Assembly (NCBI GenBank): GCA_904066235.2
Contig: CAJFCV020000006.1
Span: 1,240,001 to 1,304,000, forward strand
Origin: Bursaphelenchus xylophilus
Lineage: Eukaryota; Nematoda; Chromadorea; Rhabditida; Aphelenchoididae
DNA: 64,000 nucleotides
Reading direction: 5' to 3'
Of the stretch, positions 11,944 to 21,844 are shown piece after piece. The translations under genes and the position numbers were made by a program. How positions within the stretch are numbered: position 1 is the first letter of the stretch; the number at the start of each line of letters is the position of its first letter. Under the pieces are notes generated by a model, which was not told the DNA's origin, ran no database searches, and saw only the letters and a list, made by a program, of their open reading frames with translations.

Positions 11944-12600
11944 CAGTAAGTCGGGAAAATAATGCGGATTTGTCGCAGCAAAATATCTCGACCCGTTGCA
12001 GTCAGAGTGGACACTACTTTCCCGACAGACTGATAAGAAATACTTATTTTTTCGAGTTCAATGTAAGCACTTAGTGCTTTCTAATCTCACACTTTAATGT
12101 ATTTTGGTCTAATTCTCTCAATTTGGAGCTAGGCGCGGGTTGCACGAAAAGTCTGCAGATTCAATTAGTGTTGTGGGCCAGATACGGGTTGGACTCATGT
12201 CATTATTCGGATTCAATTTTTGTCTGTTTTTATTTTATTTTTTCTCCTGCGGAAAAAATTCAAATAATTATTGCTTTACAGTACTGTATACATAAAGAAA
12301 AAAGTAACTATCAAAAAAAATGAATGTCATATTCGAAATCAGCACCCTCGATTATCCTAATTTCACACTTGCATCGAAGAAAAATAATACTTTTCGGCTT
12401 CCGCAAACGTCCCAGTTCCGTTGATTGTTTGTCGCGTGGCGGTTGTTTTATCAGTCTGCCGGGAAAATAATGGCGGGTGGTCGCATCAAAATTTCTCGCC
12501 TCACCGCTATCGCGCACCAAATCTTCAGCCGCCGCCGCAAAGCGATGATTGGCGATTCCGAGACGCGACGATCCGCCGTTATTTTCCCGACAGACTGATA
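11944..12600. mobile_element. Two more 30-bp-ended elements upstream of the receptor gene
   Basis: A short, internally deleted copy lies at 11944-12034 (about 90 bp). A whole copy of the rarer GGCGG subfamily lies at 12452-12600. Bases 12320-12400 match part of the inverted repeat at 55010-55640 (shared TCAGCACCCTCGATTATCC). The segment between holds no gene. Confidence 0.8.
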
Positions 12601-12799
12601 TCGCGCAATGACATTTTGTAGTGCCGCGAAAACGGTCAAAAGAAATGACAAGCCTTTCAGATTCGCCTAGTATTTTTCTTGACCAAAAACTTGATGAGTT
12701 GACGCGTTGTGAACAAGATATCTTCATTCATATCTTAAATACCTTCATTTCACCCCTTCCCATCCATTTCAGGCCTTTCGCCCAGCACCGACAGTCGGC

Positions 12800-15700
12800 A
12801 TGTCGTTTCGAACCACCAGTTTCAACTTCGAAGTGGCCTCCTGCATTCTGGGCACCATCTTCAACGCCCTGCTCCTGTGGGTGGCGGGCCGCTCCACGAA
12901 GAAGTCGGTGGTGTTCAGCGAGTTCAGCAAGATCGTCAAAGTGAACGTGGCCTTCGACGTGTACCTGATCGTGAGCACGATCAGCTCGGGCGCGCAGATC
13001 GACACGCAGGGCGGCTACTTCTTCATGGTGGATGGCTACGATCGGCGGGGAATGCCGCCGCTGGCGAACATCATGTTCGGCTGTCTGTGGTGCTCGTCGA
13101 TCGGGTTCGCCGCGCTGTACGGCGCCCTGCCCATGTATTTTCGCTATGTGACGTTTTGCAAGTGAGTGATAATATTATATAATAAGTCGAGTTGAATGCG
13201 GCCATAACGGCTCGGGCATGAGGGAACCACAAAAAATATTTTAAAAAATCAGTGTGTCGGGAAAATAATGAGCACTCTGTCGCAGCGAAAATCGCATCGC
13301 CGAAGGGAAAATGAATTGTGTCGCGACAAAGTAATTTTTTTTTCACTTCAGCGACAAAGTGCTCATTATTTTCCCGACAGTCTCATCGCCGCAAAAAACC
13401 CTCGGAATTTGTCGCGACCGCAAAAATTCGTGCTCAGACCGCGATATCGCACGTCGCGTTTGAATTATCGCTCGAAAAAATGGGAGTCGCGCGCGACATA
13501 GGGCAAAAAATGGAATTGCACGGTGCGAACGCACTTTTTGTCGCGGATGCACGGTGCGAAATGCGATTTTCGAAAAGCGACATTATCGCGCGAAATGCAC
13601 AGTGCGGAGTCGCGGAAAATTCCCAGGACTTTTTGTCGCGATATCTAGCCCACTTATCGGTCTGTCGGGAAAATAATGTGGATTTGTCGCAAAAAAATCT
13701 TGTCGCTATCGCGACCCAAATCCTCGTCGCTACCCATCGCAAAGCGATGATTAGCAATTTCAACCCGCGACAAATCCACATTATTTTCCCGACAGACTGA
13801 TATATCCAATATGGGGAAGCCTTCCAACTATTATACGATAATATAGCCGCAATTTTCAGAGAAGAGACGGTCTCCACTGTCCGAATATTCTTCTGGATCA
13901 TGGCCGTCGTTCTGACCGCCGTCTGGAACAGCTCATGGGCACTGCATTCGGCTTGCGACAATCTTCACCAAACCGAGAACTTGACGAAACTTTTGGATCG
14001 CGACTTTTGGGCATTGCCTGATGGGGAGATGCCTTTCGTTAGTGTGGTTTCGTTGGTAAGTTGCTGGAGCTCAGTGTCAACGAAAAAAATTATTATAAAA
14101 AAAAATTGAGAACGATTGTTAAAAAGTGCGTAGACTTTTTGTCGCAAAGCTCTTTTTTGCACTGTGCAATTCAAAAATCGCCGCGACATGACCTTTTTTT
14201 CACCTCTGTCGCCCGCTTTTTATCAGTCTGGCCGAAAAAGAATTGTCCTCCGCGCCCCCCTCCGTCGCACTCTCTCCAAACCCCAATTTGAAATTTGGAG
14301 GGCGTCGCCGAAAGAAAGAGCAAAAACGACGCATCGCTGGCGATAAAAGTGTGTTTTGCACAGTGCAAACGGCTTTTTTGCACTGTGCAATCAACAAAAT
14401 TCCCCAAATTTTGGCGATTTTCTCTCGTCGCGCGCACTTTTGCGATGCATCGCTCAAACTTTCGGTGCCGCTCATTTTCGAGGTTGCGATTTCGATGCTG
14501 CGACGAGGGTAATTCTTTTTCGGCCAGACTGATAGCGACAAAAATTGCAAAAAGAAGCAAAATGCACTGTGCGCCGCGAAAAACGGTTTTTATCGCCGAC
14601 GCACAGTGCATTTTGCTTTTTCGCACTGTGCGTGCGAAAATTCCTTCGCTTTTTCGCACTGTGCGTGCCGCTTTGGGCCATTTTGCACTGTGCAAGGGTC
14701 TGTCGCGATCGCAAAATTCGCAGCGACGCAGGGAAAAAAGGTTTTGTCGCAGCAATGTTTCGATTGCACAAAAAGTTCTCATCGCCGACGCACAGTGCAT
14801 TTTGCTTTTTCGCACTGTGCGTGCAGTTTTGAGTCATTTTGCACAGTGCAAGGGTCTGTCGCGATCGCAAAACTTGCGGGGAAAAAAGCTTTTGTCGCGG
14901 CGATGTTTCGATTGCACAAAAAGTTCTCATCGCCGACGCACAGTGCATTTTGCCCGCCTTTTTGCACTGTGCGTGCCGCTTTGAGACATTTTGCACAGTG
15001 CAAGGGTCTGTCGCGATCGCAAAATTCGCAGCGATGCAGGGAAAAAAGGTTTTGTCGCGGCGATATTCCCGCTGCACGGTGCAAAAGGTCAAATGCACAG
15101 TGCGGAATGGTTTGAAAACGGGTTGCACAGTGCAAAAAGAGGCAAAATGCAAAATCTCAAATGCACGGTGCAGAACAGTGGCGCGACAAAATGTCAAAAA
15201 ATTGTTGAAAAACTTTTTAATGCTCCTGGTTGTTTCAGACAAATCTTGGCGGGCTTATGTTCGCCGCTTCCTGCACGGTCAGCTTCACATTTGCCACTTC
15301 GTTCGGCTTCTATTTGGTGATGAAAATTCGGGCGCGTCTGGACGAGATCTCGAAGAGCGCGCTCTCGGACAAGACGAAACGCCTGCAAGCGCAGATGAAT
15401 CGGATGATCATCTTTCAGGTAAGGGGGGTGTCATATGCGACAACGCTTTTGCATCATACCGACATTTTTGTCAGAAAAAATACTTTTTGTCGGGAAAATA
15501 ATGTGGATTCATGGTGCCTTGGGATCATCGCTTTGCGACGTCTGGGGACTTGGTTTGCAACCTTTTTTTGCTATTTGTCGCAGATTTTTTTTCTGCGACA
15601 AATCCTCATTATTTTCCCGACAAACTGATATCAAGGATTTTCGGCCCACCTAGTGCTATTTTTACCGCAAAATATCATGTGAAAATCATAAAAAATTTAT

Positions 15701-17581
15701 TTTTAGCCCCTATTCCTTTCGAAATCCCTTAGATTTCGTTTATTTTCGTCTCCAGCGAAGGCGAAAAGTTTATCCCCTCAATATTGCAATTATGATCCCT
15801 TCAAATGCAACCGGCCCCGGTCTTAAGGCCCCCCTTGAATAGCACGCCAAATTACAAGCCTTTCTGTCGCGGCAATTAAGCGCAACGTGAGCGGAATGTT
15901 TCATATTTAAGGGCCCATTCAGGAGGGTTTGCATGCATTCATTGACTCCGGGAAAATTGGAAAAGAATTTGTCGGAAAAGGTTCAAATTCCCTTCAGTTT
16001 CCGCAAAATAGAAGCAATTGGCGAGATTGTTCGCACCTTAGTTCTGAGAATCATTCCGAAAACATTGAAGATAGCAAGCTAGAAAGAGAGAAAAAATACG
16101 GCAAAAATTTGCAAAAAATTAGGTGCACGGGGGCCAGAAAACGGAAACTTGTACTTATTTGTGGCAACAAAGCGACACTCAGATTTTGATGAAACTTGGC
16201 ACAAATTTGGAATAACATGCTCTATCAGACTGTCGAAAAAATAATGTGGATTTCTTAGTCTGTCGGGAAAATAATGTGGGTTTATCTGCCTGTCGGGAAA
16301 ATAATGTGGATTTATCTGCCTGTCGGGAAAATAATGTGGATTTTATGTCCGTCGGGAAAATAATGTGGAATTATCAGCCTGTCGGGAAAATAATGTGGAT
16401 TTTATGTCCGTCGGGAAAATAATGTGGAATTATCAGCCTGTCGTGAAAATAATGTGGATTTATCAGTCTGTCGGGAAAATAATGTGGATTTTCCGTCTGT
16501 CGGAAAAATAATGCGGAATTATCAGTCTGCCGGGAAAATAATATGGATTTATAAGTTTATCGGGAAAATAATGTGGATTTATCTGCCTGTCGGGAAAACA
16601 ATGTGGATTTCTTACTCCGTCGGGAAAATAATGTGGATTTATCTGCCTGTCGGGAAAATAATGTGGATTTATAAATTTGTCGGTAAAGTAACGAGCACTC
16701 TGTCGCAACGAAAATCGCATCGCCGCCGATAAAATGAATTGTCTCGCGACAAAATCAAATTGCTTTTCACTTCAGCAACATGATCGGCGAAATGCGCTCA
16801 TTATTTTCCCGACAGTCTGATATGAAAAGATACGAAGATGTGGATGGTACTAGTTAGTATTTTACGGATGTTTTGGTGGCTTTTGGCATGACAGATTTTG
16901 CTACATCCAGCGATTTGTCAACTTCTTCCCGAAACAGAACGGAAATCGAGGCCCCTCTGTTTGACGTTCAAAAACAACATGTTAAGCAAGCGATATGGGC
17001 ATGAAAATAAAACACCTAGAGCAGAAAATTACGAGGAATTTAACGGTGTAAAAATTGTTTGGCTACACCTCAAGGTTTTCGCGGTAGCACCCATGGAAAA
17101 ATTTTCAATTTTTTGGTCCACCCTGTATTATGTCGGCAGCGATGCGATTTTCGCTGCGACAGAGTGCTCATTATTTTCCCGACAGACTGATAAAACTATG
17201 CCAACACCCAAAGCATAACAGGGACTTTCCCGGATGGATAGGCACAAAGAAAACATGTATATATTGTAAATAGTATCCAACCCATTTTCTAATCGCTCCT
17301 GTTTTCAGCTGGTTGTCACCGTGGTCCTCGGCCAGCTCCCCGTGATCCTGACCGCCGGCCAAATGCTGGCCAAGACCAACCTGCCCAGCGAGTTCAACAT
17401 CATCGTGGGCTGCATGGACCCGCTGCTGCCGGTGGTGAACCCGATCGCCGACATCCTGTTCGTGGACGCGTACCGCCGCCAGCTCTTCTCGCTGCCGCGC
17501 CGGATATGGAGCCGGCACTCGGTGGGCGACACCTCCACCGAGCTGGACAAGACGAAACGCCGACTTTCCGTTGTTAGTTAG
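12800..17581 (+). CDS. Serpentine (7TM) chemoreceptor, Str/Srd superfamily type
   Basis: Four exons: 12800-13161, 13860-14055, 15239-15418 and 17309-17581. Phases agree at every join and give 336 residues. A TTTCAG site at about 12768-12773 just upstream fits a trans-splice acceptor. Hydrophobic helices are visible at about 8-30 (FNFEVASCILGTIFNALLLWVAG), 48-66, 90-115 (ending PMYFRYVTFCK, resembling the FxYRY region of this superfamily), 128-145, 190-213, 243-262 and 272-290. The last ends in NPIADILFVDAYRRQLF, close to the conserved TM7-tail signature. Such receptors usually sit in sensory cilia and bind unknown ligands. Introns are large because of repeat insertions: intron 2 is about 1.2 kb and intron 3 about 1.9 kb. 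Subfamily assignment is uncertain. A possible alternative last exon lies at 18029-18115. Confidence 0.85.
13250..13802. mobile_element. Two 30-bp-ended elements in receptor intron 1
   Basis: The copy at 13250-13386 is GAGC type and the copy at 13659-13802 is GTGG type. Between them, 13387-13655 is rich in TCGCGAC and GCACGGTGC motifs. They make up most of the 698-base intron. Confidence 0.85.
14120..15220. repeat. GCACTGTGC-rich compound repeat in receptor intron 2
   Basis: The intron is almost wholly composed of GCACTGTGC/GCACAGTGC palindromes. A unit of about 170-180 bases, each starting near CATCGCCGACGCACAGTGC (about 14592, 14769 and 14929), is repeated three times. An additional pair of CAGTCTGGCCGAAAAAGAAT and inverse ends at 14224-14535 bounds a separate foldback of about 310 bp. 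Confidence 0.75.
15485..15630. mobile_element. 30-bp-ended element in receptor intron 3
   Basis: A whole GTGG-type copy whose ends are slightly diverged (TTTGTCGGG on the left, CCGACAAACTGATA on the right). Confidence 0.8.
16232..16678 (+). repeat. Tandem array of 15 units of a 30-bp element end
   Basis: GTCGGGAAAATAATGTGG recurs with starts at 16232, 16262, 16292, 16322, 16351, 16381, 16410, 16440, 16470, 16499, 16529, 16559, 16589, 16619 and 16649. Spacing is 29-30 bases throughout. Spacer variants TTTATCTGCCT, TTTTATGTCC and ATTATCAGCCT alternate, so two-unit higher-order repeats are present. The array lies in receptor intron 3 and leads directly into the element at 16679-16822. Confidence 0.95.
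16679..16822. mobile_element. 30-bp-ended element (GAGC type) at the array edge
   Basis: It starts as the sixteenth unit of the array (GTCGGTAAAGTAACGAGC) but continues into the GAGC-type interior. It ends at GCTCATTATTTTCCCGACAG near 16822. The array units are GTGG type, so the array and this copy belong to different subfamilies. Confidence 0.85.
16942..17191. repeat. First copy of a 250-bp direct duplication
   Basis: It starts GAAATCGAGGCCCCTCTGTT, runs through GTAAAAATTGTTTGGCTACACC, and ends with the right half of a GAGC-type element (CTCATTATTTTCCCGACAG). It matches 18713-18963 along its length. Confidence 0.85.
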
Positions 17582-18028
17582 GTGTGAAATTGCACCGTGT
17601 GAGGATTGTCAAAGATTCTCCGGCCTGTCGTCTTACTGTTTATATACACTTGTTTTGCAATTGCTATCGGAATGAATGGGCCTTCTGAAGAATAGAGCCT
17701 CATACAACAAAACCTGCCTATAATGAAGAATTTCGGAGCTCCTAAAGGTCAATTTTGGGCCGGAATAGACCTCCGTACAGCCACATCCTCCCTATAACGA
17801 ATATTGGCATTTTCATTGCATAGATGTTTTGTCGCGGGCCGCACAAGCTTTATGAAAATACTACTATCAGAAACAAGCTTTTTTCCACGCATTTTCCGTG
17901 CGTTGATTGCAAAACGTTCACCCTGTTTCCCTTCGAATTTTGCTCACCGTAGATCGCAACTTTTCCCTCACTTGTCACCGTTGTAACTCTCTCGAGCCAC
18001 GTCACCTTATTCAAGATGCAATTTTCAG
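17582..18028. other. 3' flank of the receptor gene
   Basis: No AATAAA signal is visible between the stop at 17581 and the next splice-acceptor-like site at 18026-18028. The stretch contains two similar short blocks (AACAAAACCTGCCTATAATG and CACATCCTCCCTATAACG) but no frame that I recognise. Confidence 0.4.
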
Positions 18029-18115
18029 CTGGCGATCAAGCACATCCCAAAAACCTCCTACATTTACTCCCTCTTCACGAAATGGGAACGCACCGAAACC
18101 GGCGTTTCCAATTGA
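18029..18115 (+). CDS. Candidate alternative 3' exon (28 residues)
   Basis: ATTTTCAG precedes an 87-base frame, LAIKHIPKTSYIYSLFTKWERTETGVSN, ending in TGA at 18113-18115. AATAAA lies at 18181-18186. The nearest upstream gene is the receptor. An in-frame donor in its last exon, for example GTGGGC near 17521, would join to this frame, replacing the receptor tail. This is only a splice-grammar argument; the segment could also belong to no gene. Confidence 0.3.
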   Translation: MAIKHIPKTSYIYSLFTKWERTETGVSN

Positions 18116-18189
18116 CTCCCCCTGTCTTTGCCAGAGCTCTTTGACTGTATATTATATTACATTTGCCTGTATAATGAATTTTAATAAAT

Positions 18190-18964
18190 AATTACGACTT
18201 CGGAGCAGTGTGCGTTCGAGTTTTAGGGCACTGCGATTGCAACAAAAAGAGTATGCAAAATGCGGAGAGATAGTCAAATAAAGACTGGAAGAGACATACT
18301 ATTACATATATTGGTCTGTCGGGAAAATAATGAGCACTCTGCCGCATGAAAAATCGCATTGCAGAAAACAAGAATTGTGACGCGGCAAAATCAACTTGCT
18401 TTTCACTTCAGCGACGTAATTAATCGAAAACCGAAGAGTGCTCGTTATTTTCCCGACACTGCTAGCATGTCTCCTATACAGTGACCGATTTAATCCAGTG
18501 GCAAAAAGCGTACCATTTTGCATCCGGGAAGTGTCAAAAAATGTGGCAAAATACCTCCATTTTCAATAAAAAACTCCGTTTTGAAGGGCCCTTACAAAAA
18601 GATCGGGCGCGCTTTTGAAATCAAAGTTTTTTTCATTTTGGAGAGGGAGGCATTTTGCTACAGTTTTTGATACTTCCCTGATGTAAGATGGTACGAAATT
18701 TTTCCAACGTTCGAAATCGAGGCCCCTCTGTTTGACATTCAAAAACAACATGCTAAGCAAGCGATATGGGCACGGAAATAAAACACCTAGAGTAGAAAAT
18801 TACGAGGAATTTAACGGTGTAAAAATTATTTCGCTACACCTCAAGGTTTTTGCGGCAGGACCCATGGAAAAAATTTCAATTTTTTTTGGTTGACCCTGTA
18901 TTATGTCGGCAGCGATGCGATTTTCGCTGCGACAGAGTGCTCATTATTTTCCCGACATACTGAT
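18190..18964. repeat. Element cluster between the receptor and the TTR-like gene
   Basis: A whole GAGC-type 30-bp-ended copy lies at 18313-18461. It is followed by a GTGGCAAAAAGCGT foldback (18479-18700) that lacks its right terminus. Directly adjoining it is the second copy of the 250-bp duplication (18713-18963), again ending in a right half element. Confidence 0.8.
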
Positions 18965-19204
18965 ATGTAATGGTAAAACGATTTGTAATCTTCTCTTTTG
19001 TCACATCAAACCGATTCACTTGCAAAAAGTTCCATGGTCCAAAGAGTCCCGCTTCCTCCATCTGCACATGCTAATCACGGCGGACATGTGGCAAAAATCA
19101 GACACCCATTCTTCAAACTGCCCGTGTAGAACGTAAAATGAAATGAAAAGGAGCGAAAAACAAGGATAAAGTAACATCAAAACGGTCCTCGTTCTTTGTT
19201 CGCG

Positions 19205-19770
19205 ATGAAATTCCTTACGATTTTGGTCGTCCTTCTCTGCTGCCGCCTTATTGCGGCATACCCAATTCGAGGTCGAATCATGTGCCAGAAGGGAGACGGG
19301 CTGGTTCCGTTGAACAAGGCAATCGTGGCGGTCCGAGACAATCAAGGATACAACTTGGGGTACGTATACTACATACATATAATATCAGTCTGTCGGGAAA
19401 ATAATGAGTCACAGCAAAAATCGCATCGTAACCGAGAAAGAGAATTGTGTTTCGGTGCTTTTTTTAAACTGCTTTTTACGTTAGTTAAAAAAAATGAAAC
19501 TCCCATCTCAAGCCGCAAAGAAGATCTAGCCTGTTACAAACTTTTGACGCTCATATATTATATATAATTAAAGCCTAATTTAGCTACCACAGCAACACCG
19601 AATCGGACAAGTTTGGGAAGTTCTACCTGGATGCCATCAGTTTTGCGACAACAAGCACACTAGAACTGGAAGTTCACCATTTGAATTGCGGAGAAGCGCA
19701 ATTCTTTAAGAAGCCCTTCACCGGCGCCGACGAACAATATGATTTCGGCGATGTTGTGCTCCAATCCTGA
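19205..19770 (+). CDS. Transthyretin-like (TTR) family secreted protein
   Basis: Two exons, 19205-19359 and 19584-19770, join in phase (glycine codon split 2+1) to give 113 residues. Residues 1-18 form a signal peptide (MKFLTILVVLLCCRLIAA). The mature protein starts with the family pattern IRGRIMCQKGDGLVPLNKAIVAVRD, and the second exon has the strands DKFGKFYLDA and LELEVHHLNC and the FDLG-like end YDFGDVVL. Nematode TTR-like proteins are secreted beta-sandwich proteins; TTR-52 bridges apoptotic cells, and most others have no known ligand. At 113 residues it is at the short end for the family. The intron carries a left half element (about 19386-19480). Confidence 0.88.
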
Positions 19771-19880
19771 TTTCAAACATATTCTGAGTCTGTATCACTT
19801 TTTTTTGATATATGTCACGACCTGTAACTCCATACCCCATAGAAGTATAATACTTCCCTTGTTAGAAAACATTATTCTAA
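19771..19880. other. 3' flank of the TTR-like gene
   Basis: It contains TGTAACTCCATACCCCATA, a motif shared with the SET1-gene intron repeat near 29190 and 29690. No AATAAA signal is seen close to the stop. Confidence 0.4.
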
Positions 19881-20329
19881 CAGGGGAAGTACTCCAAGTG
19901 CGACGCTCAGATTTTCTTTAAATTTTGCACAGACGTCGGGTATGGACTAAATATGAATTCCTGAAAGTTTTAGCTCGCGCTTTGCAGGCGCCGACGAGAT
20001 ATCGACCGATTTTTGCCGCCGAGAGAGCACGCTAAATGTGGAGAGCGGTCAAAGAGAAAAGCGCTTTTTGGCCATAACTTTGACAGTTTCGAGCGGAAAA
20101 ATTTGATTTTTTGTAGAAACATTATCCTTTACTGTTGAAATAGGCATGAAACTTTTCGTGCCGAAATTCGGCAAAAAGTCCTAAATTTTGGCCGATTTTT
20201 GATCTAAAAATCTCGGTTGTTTCTGCAAAGCGCGAGCTAGGATTCTCGCATATATCTTAGAAAAAATTGTTCTAAATTTGTGCCAAGTTTCATCAAAATC
20301 TGAGCGTCGCACTTGGAGTACTTCCCCTG
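19881..20329. mobile_element. 450-bp element with inverted ends CAGGGGAAGTACTCCAAGTG
   Basis: The left end and its inverse on the right match for about 35 bases, and TAA flanks both sides. The interior carries CGAGATATCGACC and ATTTGATTTTTTGTAGAAAC motifs that recur without the ends near 1-115, 22850-23480 and 36940-37330. No protein is encoded. Confidence 0.75.
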
Positions 20330-20548
20330 TAAATTTTCTCCAAGTTTCTTCAAAATCTGACCGCACTTCGGCTGTAATCAATTTCGTAAAATCCTCCTAC
20401 CCCCACTAAATCTCATAATTCCCCCCTTCACTCGCCGTAATTACAGTGGAAGTAATGTAAGATCATGAACTTTCAGCTCGAGTGCTTTGATCCACTTTTC
20501 GTTTTCGCCACTTTCCTCCCTGAGGCGCTTTTAACTTCGCTCCGAATT

Positions 20549-21844
20549 ATGCTTCCACAAAGTCTGGCTGTTGTTCTTTTATTTGCCTATGAAATAAATC
20601 AAATCTACGCGTTGGCGTTGACCAGCCTGATCCCGAATTACACGGACTGCCCGCAGGGCCGGCGCTTCGTCGTCGGCTACATTATGTACTTGTGCACGGT
20701 GAATGAGGAGAAGAAGCAGAGGAGCTTCAAGCCGTTCGGTAAGGGGAGTTCAGAAAGTACATATTTGTGCAAAGAATCATCACGAAAAAGTGGAGAGACT
20801 ATGCAAAATGAGGAGAGACGGCCGCAAAAGCGTCTCGAACCAAGGCTCGTTACATTCGCATTTTATTTTGAAAAATTACTCATTATTTTCCCGACAGGCT
20901 CATATCAGTCTGTCGGGAAAATAACGTGGACTTGTCGCAGCGAAATGTCTCTCCTCGTCGCTGTCGCAAAATTCGTTTACTCGGCGGCGATGCGATCTTC
21001 GATGCGACAGAGTGCTCATTATTTTCCCGACAAACAGATATTAGTATTTTCATAAAGTGCATGGACATTCTTTTCATGGTGCGAAAATCTAGGATTTTTA
21101 TGGCACGGACCTGGACAAATGTCCATGCACTTTATGAAAATGCTAATATCAGTTTGTCAGGAAAATAATGGGCACTCTGTCGCATCGAAAACCGCATCGC
21201 CGCCGAGAAAATGAATTGTGTCGCGGTGAAAATCAAATTTCCCTTCAGCGACACAGTGCTCATTATTTTCCCGACAGACTGATAACATGATTATTTCTAT
21301 CGTATATTTTCAGCCTGCGCCACCGAGAACAATGTGAATGCGACGTTGATCAAGCCGTCCACCACTTGGAATGACCTCCATTTTCGCTACAAATGCGAGA
21401 AAGAGGACAACAAACTGACCTTGAAGCCATTGAGTAAGTGAATTTCATTTCTTATATTAGTATTTTCATAAATTGCATGGACGTTTTTTTCGCTAAAAAA
21501 ACTTCCATTCCAGCCTGCCTTCTGAGCGACGTTCACGTCACCGCGGGCACAACGATTCGTCGGGCCGAGACCGAGTACAAATGCGTCCTGGACAACGAGG
21601 TCTACATGAAGCTGATTCAGAAGCGGAGTAGGTCGCGTTTTTTCGCGCTGTATATGCATTTCCAGTGCTCCACGACTTTTGCATGCCCGGAAATCAGAAC
21701 GACAGCTTGCTGGAGAACGATCAGTGCCCCGGCCTGTCGATCAGCGCGATCCACGCCAAGTATGGGAGTGGGACGGCGGTTACGTTCGACGAGAAGACGA
21801 TTGTGGAGGATGACAATTCTTCTGCCGCAACAACAACTAGATAA
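20549..21844 (+). CDS. Small cysteine-rich secreted protein, MIG-18-like fibronectin-I-type repeats
   Basis: Four exons, 20549-20738, 21314-21433, 21514-21627 and 21666-21844, keep phase 1 at each join and give 200 residues. The start at 20549 gives a signal peptide (MLPQSLAVVLLFAYEINQIYALAL); an in-frame ATG-like start at 20465 would add 28 less suitable residues. The mature chain has repeated modules of about 40 residues ending HFRYKCEKEDNKLTLKPL and TEYKCVLDNEVYMKLIQK, each followed by a C-L/A-T or C-L-L pair. This C...YKC...xxC spacing resembles the fibronectin type I-like domains of nematode MIG-6/MIG-18-type extracellular proteins. The match is by pattern only, so the function is uncertain. 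Intron 1 holds two whole elements. Confidence 0.7.
20878..21284. mobile_element. 30-bp-ended elements in intron 1 of the MIG-18-like gene
   Basis: A solo right end lies at 20878-20905. The copy at 20906-21040 is chimeric: GTGG-type left end (AACGTGGACTTGTCGC) and GAGC-type right end (AGTGCTCATTATTTTCCCG). A whole GAGC-type copy lies at 21150-21284. A short foldback with ATAAAGTGCATGGACATT ends lies between them (about 21053-21140). Confidence 0.85.

Noticed and set aside
16232..16678. CRISPR-like regular array
   Set aside because: The spacers are only about 10 bases and near-identical, the units are ends of a dispersed transposon, and the genome is eukaryotic.
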